Source of the DNA: a virus
Strand: one strand, 5' to 3'
IMG/VR virus record: IMGVR_UViG_3300017786_000075
Span: 1 to 31,364 of that record
Length of the DNA: 31,364 bases
Positions 24,422 to 30,795 of the stretch are shown one piece after another. The notes under the pieces are model-generated. The model was not told where the DNA came from, did no database searches, and worked only from the letters and a program-made list of their open reading frames with translations. Position 1 is the first letter of the stretch; every line of letters starts with the position of its first letter. The position numbers were made by a program, and so were the translations under genes.

Positions 24422-24868
24422 TTATGCCTCATAGATTGCTGAATTGGCACCATGCTCTGAACATTCAACACTTACACAATAACAACGATTATTTGTTTTT
24501 TCTCTAATTAAATCGTTCGCAAAGTTAAATGCATGTTCTGCAAACTTCTCTGCTCCGACACCATCAAACTCTCTTACTTCACACAGGTCTTTGTCTTGCA
24601 AGTCATAGAAGTCTTGCTTGTGTGGATCGTTAACGTCTACACATGTTTTGTGATCAAAACTATCTTCAAGCCATGCTTTCAACGGCTTTAGTCCGCCAAA
24701 GTCAACTGCCCAGTTTTTATTATCTAAATCAATACATCCAAATGTAAATTTAAATGCTAGGCTGTAACCATGTAGTAAATGACAATGCGAATGATCCGCA
24801 TTGGGTTGACGGAACACCGCTGATAGTCCGATGTTGTGTCCGTATGTTTTAGTGCTATAATAAGCCAT
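24422..24868 (-). CDS. queD: QueD/PTPS-family protein (6-carboxytetrahydropterin synthase-like), 148 residues
   Basis: QueD makes 6-carboxytetrahydropterin, an early step to preQ1 and 7-deazaguanines. The family core is visible: H-S-H-C-H-L-L-H-G-Y (26-35), V-D-F-G-G-L-K (about 55-61), F-D-H (about 71-73) and V-E-C-S-E-H near the end. The site is variant: the usual F-S-A-A-H is L-S-A-V-F, and H-G-H is H-G-Y, so two of the three standard zinc His are replaced, perhaps by His26/His28/His30. The start ATG has AGGAG upstream. A consensus promoter (24933-24961) and a folded leader that resembles a preQ1 aptamer precede it. No queC, queE or dpdA is in the window. Confidence 0.8.
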   Translation of the reverse strand: MAYYSTKTYGHNIGLSAVFRQPNADHSHCHLLHGYSLAFKFTFGCIDLDNKNWAVDFGGLKPLKAWLEDSFDHKTCVDVNDPHKQDFYDLQDKDLCEVREFDGVGAEKFAEHAFNFANDLIREKTNNRCYCVSVECSEHGANSAIYEA

Positions 24869-24926
24869 ATTTTCTCCTATATAATAGCGGCAGAATTAGG
24901 AGGGTTGACGCTAAGTCCTCTTGTTT
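24869..24926 (-). promoter_or_regulatory. queD leader RNA, preQ1-riboswitch-like with possible ribosome-site sequestering
   Basis: From the predicted transcript start the RNA reads A-GAGG (24917-24921), CUUAGC in the loop (24910-24915), CCCUC (24900-24904). This parallels the 5' half of the preQ1-I aptamer as I remember it (AGAGG ... CUAGC ... CCCUC). Loop UAGC (24910-24913) can pair with GCUA (24885-24888) to make a pseudoknot. Alternatively CUCCUA (24897-24902) can pair perfectly with UAGGAG (24874-24879), the queD ribosome site. The two folds share bases and exclude each other. The A-rich tail of classical preQ1-I is absent, so this may be a divergent class or a different regulator. Confidence 0.45.
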
Positions 24927-24932
24927 ATACTT

Positions 24933-24961
24933 ATTATACTATATATTATTGATGCTGTCAA
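24933..24961 (-). promoter_or_regulatory. Perfect sigma-70 promoter TTGACA-17-TATAAT for queD operon
   Basis: -35 TTGACA at 24956-24961, -10 TATAAT at 24933-24938, spacer exactly 17. The -35 lies in the last codons of the upstream gene. It would drive queD, the glycosyltransferase, both oxygenases and the small gene as an early-type operon. Confidence 0.85.
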
Positions 24962-25505
24962 CTGAAACATTTGGCAATTCCCACTCTTTTGGCAACTTCC
25001 AGTCTGTTTGATATATGGTGAAATGCTTTTGCGGATATATTTTCATCAGTACACCTATCTGATGTATCCAATATCTTGGGTCTATAAAATGATGATCACT
25101 TTTATTATAGTTTTGTGTATCTTTGTATATATTATTCATATACTGATCTTTACTATGTAAATCAAAACCTATCATTTTTATTTTATTGCTTAGATTACAT
25201 GCAAGTAAAACTGCATACGGGCCGCTACCCCATTGAAAGGGTTCGTCTGGTCTTTCTTTGCCTTTGTAAGGAAGTTCCGGCACAGTCATAACTCCATATG
25301 CCTTGAATTCATCTATCCAATTATTGCGTGTGTATATGTTTGATTTATATTTTGCTGTAATTGCTTCTCGCACCATCTTGCGATCTACACATATCAAATG
25401 CTCAACAAGATAATCACGTAATATTGCATTACATCCTATCTTTGTATCGTTTATTGCATCAACATCAATGTGTTTACGACTTTCACCGTTTCCAATTACT
25501 AACAT
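24939..25505 (-). CDS. MptE/GT42-like Rossmann protein, 188 residues
   Basis: It starts M-L-V-I-G-N-G-E-S-R, then I-G-C-N-A-I-L-R-D (about 22-30), C-V-D-R-K-M-V (about 39-45), G-S-G-P-Y-A-V-L-L-A-C (about 93-103) and M-I-G-F-D-L (about 111-116). G-N-G-x-S near the start, G-C-N, and G-F-D-L are the pattern of sialyltransferase-like and MptE-like/DUF115 nucleotide-binding folds, so a sugar- or pterin-nucleotide enzyme is plausible; this is a resemblance by eye. No ribosome site precedes ATG 25505, and a late box (AATAAATA, 25511-25518) ends 5 bases before the ATG, suggesting a leaderless late transcript. Neighbours include a glycosyltransferase and queD. Confidence 0.7.
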   Translation of the reverse strand: MLVIGNGESRKHIDVDAINDTKIGCNAILRDYLVEHLICVDRKMVREAITAKYKSNIYTRNNWIDEFKAYGVMTVPELPYKGKERPDEPFQWGSGPYAVLLACNLSNKIKMIGFDLHSKDQYMNNIYKDTQNYNKSDHHFIDPRYWIHQIGVLMKIYPQKHFTIYQTDWKLPKEWELPNVSVDSINNI

Positions 25506-25509
25506 AAAT

Positions 25510-25836
25510 CTATTTATTAGGTTTAGTGTCGTGTACTTCTCTACTAATTTGTTTGAACTCTTCTCTGACTTCGTGTAAATTTTTACTTGCCCTATGTAGT
25601 GTATGTACTAAGTGCCTTATAGTATAAATTGTCCAGAACCACCAAGTTACTGCTGTTACAGCAAAAACTCCTAGTGCCGTCCAGAATGCCTGTTTATAAT
25701 CAATCACGCCTAAGCATATTAACACTAGAGAAATCCCTAGAAATACTATTGGAACGATTCGTGCGAACCAATCCCAGCGTTCGACTTGCCTTTCAACTTT
25801 TTGTATGTTTGCCTGTTTTTGTTTTTCGTTTGTCAT
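25510..25836 (-). CDS. Membrane protein with two TM segments and a C-terminal coiled coil, 108 residues
   Basis: ATG 25836 is 5 bases from AAAGG; ATG 25839 is only 2 bases away and less likely. A charged N-terminal helix (about 1-25) is followed by two hydrophobic segments (about 26-45: I-V-P-I-V-F-L-G-I-S-L-V-L-I-C-L-G-V; about 51-72: F-W-T-A-L-G-V-F-A-V-T-A-V-T-W-W-F-W). Then comes a heptad-like helix (about 75-104: L-V-H-T-L-H-R-A-S-K-N-L-H-E-V) likely to form a coiled coil in the cytoplasm. The layout would fit a spanin-, antiholin- or superinfection-related protein, but nothing decides between these. A 16-base inverted repeat lies just upstream. Confidence 0.7.
   Translation of the reverse strand: MTNEKQKQANIQKVERQVERWDWFARIVPIVFLGISLVLICLGVIDYKQAFWTALGVFAVTAVTWWFWTIYTIRHLVHTLHRASKNLHEVREEFKQISREVHDTKPNK
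25511..25518 (-). promoter_or_regulatory. Late-type box AATAAATA, 5 bases before ATG 25505
   Basis: It overlaps the last codons (N-K-stop) of the membrane protein gene. The distance to the ATG is exactly 5 bases, as at 27014-27021. The expected start site is at or next to the AUG, and no ribosome site is present. Confidence 0.45.
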
Positions 25837-25849
25837 CATAACCTTTCAA

Positions 25850-25865
25850 GTGTAAATTTTTACAC
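25850..25865. repeat. Perfect inverted repeat GTGTAAA-TT-TTTACAC
   Basis: Arms of 7 bases with a 2-base centre, placed 11 bases before the ribosome site/start of the membrane protein gene and just after a weak late-like box (ATTAAATA at 25868-25875, minus strand). It could be an operator half-site pair or a small RNA hairpin in the leader. Confidence 0.45.
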
Positions 25866-25904
25866 AATATTTAATGTCTTTACTATTTGAATTAAATTGG
25901 ACTA

Positions 25905-27008
25905 TTATGAACTAATTTGTCCGAAGGCTTTCCACAAGCCTGGTGTACCGTCTCTTGTACACACCCAACCTACATACCCTGTTGGAACAGGACTTGTATT
26001 CCATACAATATCGCCTACTGCATAAACACCTGCTGTAGGTGCCGCCGCTCCGTTTTCCATTTTTCGTCCATCAAACTTAATTGGTCCTGAAGCACTTAAA
26101 CTAACGTCTGAATCAATGTTTGCTACACCAACTCCTAGTTTACCATGGATATGTACTCTTGCATTATCACTGCCTTGTGTGCCAACAATAATATTTCCAT
26201 TTGCTTTTACAGTCAATCTTGTTGTATCATCTGTTACTACTTGTAAATCATCGTTTGTCCAAGTACCAATTCTAATACCACTATCGTGTTCGCTATCGAT
26301 AATAAATTCTGCATCTAGGTTTGCAATAGAAAGTGTAGCATTTGGTGTTTGTGTTCCTATGCCTAGTCTATTGCTTTCTGCTTCCCAGAATAAGTAACCG
26401 TCAAAATCAACATTACCTACAACTGACAAGTTATCTAATACACCTAAATTAGTTAGGCTACTGTTAATAATAGTAGAACCTAAATCTGTTTCCGTAATTA
26501 CAGGAACAGTACCAATACTAAGATGTTTTGTACGAGCGATATCAATGTTTTCTGATGAAAACATTCTGTGTGGATTTTCGTGATAAACAAACTGTCTCGA
26601 TACTTCAGAAGTTCTCCACACTAATCCTTTACCAGCAACACTATCACCTTCAAATTCTAAACTAGTTGAACGTTCGTTTCGTATATCTGCTGTAAGTTCA
26701 TTTACATGTAAACTTTTTGCAGTAATACTACCTGCTACATCTAAGTCGCCTGTTGTAGAAACATTACCTTGAAGTGTATCAACATCAATAGTGTCTACTG
26801 TAATACCATCATCATCAACCATTAGTATCATACGTGATGCTTGGTCGCTTATTCCACTACTTGTGAAATTAGTAATTAATCCACCATTAATTTTATTACC
26901 ACTTAAACTGCGGTCATTTATAACAGGTGCTGGCGCCTCACGGTCTGCAAGGTTTTGTATTGCTGTACCTAGTCCATCTAGGCTGTTTTGAAGATCTTCT
27001 GTGCTCAT
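25905..27008 (-). CDS. Fibre-like virion protein, 367 residues
   Basis: ATG 27008 is the natural start (M-S-T-E-D-L); the open frame above it begins with TTG. An N-terminal helix (about 1-25: L-Q-N-S-L-D-G-L-G-T-A-I-Q-N-L) is followed by Ser/Thr/Asp-rich beta repeats. S-R-L-G-I-G-T-Q-T-P-N-A-T-L-S-I (about 215-230) and L-G-V-G-V-A are the (R-L-G-I-G-T-x-x-P) repeats of phage tail-fibre shafts. The C-terminus has A-V-G-D-I-V-W-N-T and G-Y-V-G-W-V-C-T-R-D-G-T-P-G-x-W, a small tip domain seen in other fibres; I see no S74 chaperone domain. A late box ends 5 bases before the ATG and there is no Shine-Dalgarno. Confidence 0.75.
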   Translation of the reverse strand: MSTEDLQNSLDGLGTAIQNLADREAPAPVINDRSLSGNKINGGLITNFTSSGISDQASRMILMVDDDGITVDTIDVDTLQGNVSTTGDLDVAGSITAKSLHVNELTADIRNERSTSLEFEGDSVAGKGLVWRTSEVSRQFVYHENPHRMFSSENIDIARTKHLSIGTVPVITETDLGSTIINSSLTNLGVLDNLSVVGNVDFDGYLFWEAESNRLGIGTQTPNATLSIANLDAEFIIDSEHDSGIRIGTWTNDDLQVVTDDTTRLTVKANGNIIVGTQGSDNARVHIHGKLGVGVANIDSDVSLSASGPIKFDGRKMENGAAAPTAGVYAVGDIVWNTSPVPTGYVGWVCTRDGTPGLWKAFGQISS

Positions 27009-27013
27009 ACAAG

Positions 27014-27021
27014 TATTTATC
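27014..27021 (-). promoter_or_regulatory. Late-type box GATAAATA, 5 bases before ATG 27008
   Basis: The box is followed by CTTGT and the ATG of the fibre-like gene; no ribosome site is present. The same string AAATACTTGTATGA precedes the gene at 297. Confidence 0.5.
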
Positions 27022-28312
27022 AAACAACTTTGAGAAGCACAGTTTCAGGATTACAGCGACCGTTTAATTTAGTATCTGTAGTCTTGATATCATCTAAGAA
27101 TGTACGCAATTTTACCTTACCTGAATCTTTGAACTCTTTGATTTGATCTAACGGTTTGCGTAGGGTTTTCTGCATACTTAATTCTTCATTATATCCTATA
27201 ATTGTAGTACCTTTAACACTAAGACCACTGCCTTCTCGCATCATTCCTTTCGGATCAATGTTCTTTGCAATGTATTTTCCTAATTTACGTGTTTTTGTAT
27301 TGAATACCCAAAGTTCATTTGCACCAACTATGTCAGTTGGATTAATACTTGCAAGTTTAAACTTGTCATCAGTTACACAATACTTTAATTTAGATACTAT
27401 TTTATCTGCACTATAAACTTTAGGTTTACGTGGTTTACGTGTTGCCTTTGCACTATCAATCACAAAATCTAATGCTATCATAAGTTCATCAATAGCAGTG
27501 GTAAAGTTTTTTATATCTGCTTTTTTAAGATGTGCATATCCTTCTTTAAGTTGAGCCCACATATCTTGTTCATGTTCGCTCATCTTCTTTAACTGTCCGG
27601 CAGTAGGAAAGCGTTCTAATGCTTTAAAATCATCTAGTTCATGTTCGTAAAAAGTTTTTAGTTTTCTAGCATGTGCCTGTGTTACATTCATTTCACGGAA
27701 GTGTGTCTTAAAATCAAACCCTTTAGGATCAAAGTTTTTCTTATCACTAACAAATCCATCAAGCCATTCTTCTAGTTTTTCGCTTTGCTTATATGCTTGA
27801 TCTCTAATACGTTCTTGGATAGTAGGAACGTATACATCTTTCTTTTCTTCTGCTATTTCTGCTTTTTCTTCTACAATTACTTTGCCTGCGACTATACAAT
27901 CTTCAATACGTTTTCTAAGGAATACATCTGCTGATTGTGTTGTACCCATTGTTCCAGGTAAACTTTGCCAGTATTCATCTTCTTTGGGATTGTAAAGCGG
28001 CATTCCGCAAAGCAACATCTTTGCAGTAATTGCGGCTGTAACACTTAATGTAAAGCCAGGTGCGGCTTTTGCTTGTTTAATTTGTTCTTTAGTATAACCA
28101 TTTTGTCCCATCCAAGTCCAAGTATATTGGTATAGGTCTGCTGGTTTAAAATTTTGATAATAAAATTCTCTAGTTGCTGATGCAAAACGGTGATATCTTT
28201 GACCATCCCATTCTTCCCAACCATCCCAACTGGGATCAGCAAGTTTGCCGCCTCGCTTAATGCGTGGAGCCGCTCGGACCGTCTTCTTTTTAGTTCTTTT
28301 CGGTAAAGCCAT
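27020..28312 (-). CDS. Conserved-type hypothetical protein, 430 residues
   Basis: ATG 28312 has GGAG 9 bases upstream and follows a sigma-70-like promoter by about 25 bases. The N-terminus is strongly basic (P-K-R-T-K-K-K-T-V-R-A-A-P-R-I-K-R). A Trp/Tyr-rich part follows (about 28-70: W-D-G-W-E-E-W-D-G ... Y-Q-Y-T-W-T-W-M-G), then a long charged helical region (about 140-300) and a mixed beta C-terminal third. No cysteine pattern, nucleotide-binding loop or catalytic motif stands out. It ends 11 bases upstream of the ATG of the fibre-like gene. The basic tail could bind nucleic acid. Function unknown. Confidence 0.8.
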   Translation of the reverse strand: MALPKRTKKKTVRAAPRIKRGGKLADPSWDGWEEWDGQRYHRFASATREFYYQNFKPADLYQYTWTWMGQNGYTKEQIKQAKAAPGFTLSVTAAITAKMLLCGMPLYNPKEDEYWQSLPGTMGTTQSADVFLRKRIEDCIVAGKVIVEEKAEIAEEKKDVYVPTIQERIRDQAYKQSEKLEEWLDGFVSDKKNFDPKGFDFKTHFREMNVTQAHARKLKTFYEHELDDFKALERFPTAGQLKKMSEHEQDMWAQLKEGYAHLKKADIKNFTTAIDELMIALDFVIDSAKATRKPRKPKVYSADKIVSKLKYCVTDDKFKLASINPTDIVGANELWVFNTKTRKLGKYIAKNIDPKGMMREGSGLSVKGTTIIGYNEELSMQKTLRKPLDQIKEFKDSGKVKLRTFLDDIKTTDTKLNGRCNPETVLLKVV

Positions 28313-28338
28313 CTCATAAATCTCCTACTGTTTTACTT

Positions 28339-28367
28339 AATATATAGCAAAGGTTGTAATTTGTCAA
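28339..28367 (-). promoter_or_regulatory. Sigma-70-like promoter TTGACA-17-TATATT
   Basis: -35 TTGACA at 28362-28367, -10 TATATT at 28339-28344, spacer 17. The predicted start near 28332 gives a 20-base leader with GGAG before ATG 28312. Confidence 0.75.
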
Positions 28368-28377
28368 GTATTAATGA

Positions 28378-29037
28378 TTAATTATACTTCTTTTTCTTGT
28401 GGAATAAATCTTTATAACGCAATTCTTCAGTCATTGCAGGGGTGTAAGTTTCTGTAAACTCCATTGACATTTTCCAGTCGTCTCTTTTAAAAGGTATCAC
28501 TTGTATCAAAGGATCGCCTGCTTTTATGATATGGTCTTTAACAATCCATCCTGGAAATTCTACAGGTAAGTCAAACGTATCTGTATCAACAATGCCTGAT
28601 AATAATCTTAGGTTAGGATTAAATTCATATATAGGTTGTATAAACAAACAACTATAACCGGGCGGTGTTCTTACTAACCAAGGATTCTTAAGTTTTATCC
28701 AATGTTGTTTATCTGGATTTTTTACAGGACACATTTCAAATCTATGTGCTTCAGGTGCATATGTATTATTTTTAACCTTAAGTTTATTTTCAACAAAGTT
28801 GCCTGCACCTTTTTGTTGAATTACATCAATGTCCGTTGGATTTTGTATAATGTATCCACTAGTAAACATAACTATCACTGGCATAAATTTTTTGATAGGT
28901 GGTAATGTAGAGCCTAATGGATAAACAAACTTCTCTGCAGGTAAGTCTTTAAACCATTTAGGCAATGACTTCTTGGCTGGAAGAACAGGATAGTTATCTA
29001 TAACATCCTGATCCATTGATATGAACTTTATGTTCAT
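28378..29037 (-). CDS. Hypothetical protein, 219 residues (P-A-K-x-x-x-P-x-W-F-K type)
   Basis: Features: N-Y-P-V-L-P-A-K-K-S-L-P-K-W-F-K-D-L-P (about 15-33), F-T-S-G-Y-I-I with N-P-T-D-I-D-V (about 58-73), T-P-P-G-Y-S-C-L-F-I-Q-P (about 123-134), F-P-G-W-I-V and L-I-Q-V-I-P-F-K-R-D-D-W (about 176-188). This is a compact beta-rich protein of a type often seen as a conserved hypothetical in marine T4-like phages; I think it may be the DUF6065 group but cannot confirm that. The start overlaps the ligase stop (ATGA), so it is coupled to the ligase. Function unknown. Confidence 0.75.
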   Translation of the reverse strand: MNIKFISMDQDVIDNYPVLPAKKSLPKWFKDLPAEKFVYPLGSTLPPIKKFMPVIVMFTSGYIIQNPTDIDVIQQKGAGNFVENKLKVKNNTYAPEAHRFEMCPVKNPDKQHWIKLKNPWLVRTPPGYSCLFIQPIYEFNPNLRLLSGIVDTDTFDLPVEFPGWIVKDHIIKAGDPLIQVIPFKRDDWKMSMEFTETYTPAMTEELRYKDLFHKKKKYN

Positions 29038-30365
29038 ATCTTTTCGCCAGCATCAAATCCGCGAAATGTTTTGAATCTTGGAAAACGCAAACTGTATGTA
29101 TCACTGTCTTGTGATTTAGTTCTTGCGTCTGCTCTTATTTCAATTAACTGACCAACGAGATCAGCACGTTTAGTCCAGAACTCATCACGTTGAGAGTCAG
29201 TGAAACCGCTCCCACAGTTAAGGCGATAATTGTATCCATCGTCTTCTCCTTCTACTATTACGGCACCTAGTCTTCCCGCATTACGTCCAGTGCCTTCCTC
29301 GACGTCAACGACTTTTAATGTAATTTCAATAAAAGGTTTTGCTTTAAGCCAAGCATGTGTACGTTTACATTCATATGGTGCATCAATGTCTTTGATCATT
29401 ACACCTTCGTAACCACCGTCTACAGCCGCTTTATTCAGCCCTACAAAGCGTTCTTGTCCTTCAGTAGTACTTAGGTCTACCTCTTCCCAATCTAACGCTT
29501 GTACGTGCTTTAAAATGCTTGCATGTTGCTCTACCCAAGCCTTTGTTGCCGCACTTCTAAATGACTGTGGTTTGTCCCACTTACCTAGTTTGAAATCAGA
29601 TAGTGGACAAATATCAAACAAGTGTAGTACTGCGTCTGTTGATTGCTTACCATCTTTACGATGTACTTGCTTCATAAGGTCTTGAAAGTTAGCACTCATT
29701 ACTTCTCCATCTAACACTAGGTCATATGGTGCTTGGTTGTCTTTTAGTACCTCTTCGATCTCCGTAATAATATGTCCGAAGTTATGAAACTGTTTACCAT
29801 TACGTGAAAACATTTCTACTTTTTTGCCACGTATAATTGTTAGTACCCTTACTCCGTCTAATTTAATTTCAATTTGCTTTTTGCCTACCATCTTCTTTTC
29901 ATGGTTAGCACTGTCATGTGCAAGTGAACAATTAAAAACAGGTATGCTATATTTGCCGTCGAACTTTTTAGAAACTTTGTTTACAGTCTTTTCACTACAA
30001 CCACAACGTAAATCTTTAATTAAGATACGTCTATAAAAACCATTCCATTGCTCTGCGGTAGCAGTATTCATAACAAGTTCAATTGCATCACGTGCCGCAT
30101 GTCCTGTAAGTTCTCTTGCAATTAATTTGTCTGCAAGTTCTTTAAATACTGGCCAAGCACATCCTTGTGCTGACAATACTTCATTCTCTGCTTTCTCTGG
30201 GACTTGCTTTACACCAAATGTTACAAGTGGGTCGAGTGCCATTCGCACTCCTTCAAAAAATTCGTCTAGCCCTTCTTCCATAGCACCGTACAGGATTTCT
30301 TCTTTGTCTAATCGACTGTTGTGTGCTTCTAACTGCTTAATTACTTCTTGTGGTTGTGTTCTCAT
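29034..30365 (-). CDS. lig: ATP-dependent DNA ligase (T4 gp30 type), 443 residues
   Basis: It seals nicks in DNA using ATP, forming a ligase-AMP. The nucleotidyltransferase motifs are complete: motif I E-I-K-L-D-G-V-R with Lys168 as the AMP-carrying residue, motif III F-S-R-N-G-K-Q-F (186-193), motif IV L-D-G-E-V-M (218-223), E-G-V-M-I-K-D (320-326) and motif V W-L-K-A-K (339-343). An OB-fold part follows. The helical first 150 residues match the DNA-binding domain of gp30-like ligases. ATG 30365 has AGAGG 6 bases upstream and its own TTGACA-16-TATAAT promoter. It probably joins Okazaki fragments and completes repair, perhaps together with uvsE. Confidence 0.95.
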   Translation of the reverse strand: MRTQPQEVIKQLEAHNSRLDKEEILYGAMEEGLDEFFEGVRMALDPLVTFGVKQVPEKAENEVLSAQGCAWPVFKELADKLIARELTGHAARDAIELVMNTATAEQWNGFYRRILIKDLRCGCSEKTVNKVSKKFDGKYSIPVFNCSLAHDSANHEKKMVGKKQIEIKLDGVRVLTIIRGKKVEMFSRNGKQFHNFGHIITEIEEVLKDNQAPYDLVLDGEVMSANFQDLMKQVHRKDGKQSTDAVLHLFDICPLSDFKLGKWDKPQSFRSAATKAWVEQHASILKHVQALDWEEVDLSTTEGQERFVGLNKAAVDGGYEGVMIKDIDAPYECKRTHAWLKAKPFIEITLKVVDVEEGTGRNAGRLGAVIVEGEDDGYNYRLNCGSGFTDSQRDEFWTKRADLVGQLIEIRADARTKSQDSDTYSLRFPRFKTFRGFDAGEKI

Positions 30366-30394
30366 GTTTGCCTCTATTGCCTAATTATATATAC

Positions 30395-30422
30395 ATTATA
30401 GCATAATTATTTACTTTGTCAA
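30395..30422 (-). promoter_or_regulatory. Sigma-70-like promoter TTGACA-16-TATAAT for the ligase
   Basis: -35 TTGACA at 30417-30422 and -10 TATAAT at 30395-30400, spacer 16. The predicted start is about 22 bases before the ligase ATG. It begins 6 bases after the CCA end of tRNA-Arg. Confidence 0.8.
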
Positions 30423-30428
30423 GCATTT

Positions 30429-30505
30429 TGGTGGACCCGAAGAGATTCGAACTCCTGACCTCCGGTTCCGCAAACCGGCGTTCTATCCTGCTGAACTACG
30501 GGTCC
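30429..30505 (-). tRNA. tRNA-Arg, anticodon GCG (reads CGC/CGU)
   Basis: The full cloverleaf is present: acceptor GGACCCG/CGGGTCC, D-stem GTTC/GAAC with A20 (an Arg identity base), anticodon stem CCGGT/ACCGG with loop TTGCGGA, T-loop TTCGAAT, discriminator A and encoded CCA. A G at position 34 is unusual for this box in bacteria, which normally use ACG with inosine. It lies 4 bases after a structured RNA and shares its promoter. Confidence 0.9.
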
Positions 30506-30509
30506 ATGT

Positions 30510-30598
30510 ATAATAAGGGCCGACACTTGGTACGCAACTGTTCGGTGTCTGGTTTAATGCAACGTTGCCTAGGACTAACCATTCACAACCCTTATTAT
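30510..30598 (-). ncRNA. Candidate structured RNA, 89 nt, directly before tRNA-Arg
   Basis: A perfect 10-bp closing stem (AUAAUAAGGG at 30589-30598 with CCCUUAUUAU at 30510-30519) encloses arms GGUU/AACC and GACAC/GUGUC. GCAAC (30564-30568) can pair with GUUGC either next to it or at 30534-30538, so a pseudoknot is possible. The sigma-70-like promoter at 30605-30633 puts its start site at about 30598, the first base of the closing stem. The 3' end abuts tRNA-Arg, where RNase P would cut. T4 also carries stable non-tRNA RNAs in its tRNA cluster. It is not a normal tRNA fold. A 28-codon ORF also runs through it. Confidence 0.55.
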
Positions 30599-30604
30599 CT
30601 TTAC

Positions 30605-30633
30605 AGTATATAATAGTTTATGAACTTTGTCAA
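30605..30633 (-). promoter_or_regulatory. Sigma-70-like promoter TTGACA-17-TATACT for the structured RNA and tRNA-Arg
   Basis: -35 TTGACA at 30628-30633 and -10 TATACT at 30605-30610, spacer 17. It starts 6 bases after the CCA end of tRNA-Cys, so the Arg tRNA is separated from the other four tRNAs. Confidence 0.8.
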
Positions 30634-30639
30634 GTGTTT

Positions 30640-30713
30640 TGGACACGTAGGCCGGAATCGAACCGGCATAAACGGAGTTGCAGTCCGTCGCATAGCCATT
30701 CTGCCACTACGTG
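30640..30713 (-). tRNA. tRNA-Cys, anticodon GCA
   Basis: Acceptor CACGTAG/CTACGTG, anticodon stem ACGGA/TCCGT with loop CTGCAAC, discriminator U73 (a Cys identity base) and encoded CCA. It is 2 bases from tRNA-Pro, so it is cotranscribed and cut from one precursor. Confidence 0.93.
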
Positions 30714-30715
30714 AT

Positions 30716-30793
30716 TGGTCGGGGATGCAAGATTCGAACTTGCGATCTTCTGCTCCCAAAGCAGACGGATTAACCAGACTTTCCTAATCCCCG
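30716..30793 (-). tRNA. tRNA-Pro, anticodon TGG
   Basis: Acceptor CGGGGAT/ATCCCCG with the C1-G72 pair typical of bacterial tRNA-Pro, anticodon stem TCTGC/GCAGA with loop TTTGGGA, T-loop TTCGAAT, A73 and encoded CCA. Confidence 0.93.
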
Positions 30794-30795
30794 TT

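Noticed and set aside
28045-28317. 90-codon minus ORF in another frame at the start of the 430-residue gene
   Set aside because: It is a shadow of the N-terminal region; the 430-codon frame has correct spacing from GGAG and fits the downstream gene.
30509-30514. TATAAT on the + strand as a rightward promoter
   Set aside because: No -35 at proper distance and no + strand gene; it is the complement of the RNA closing stem.
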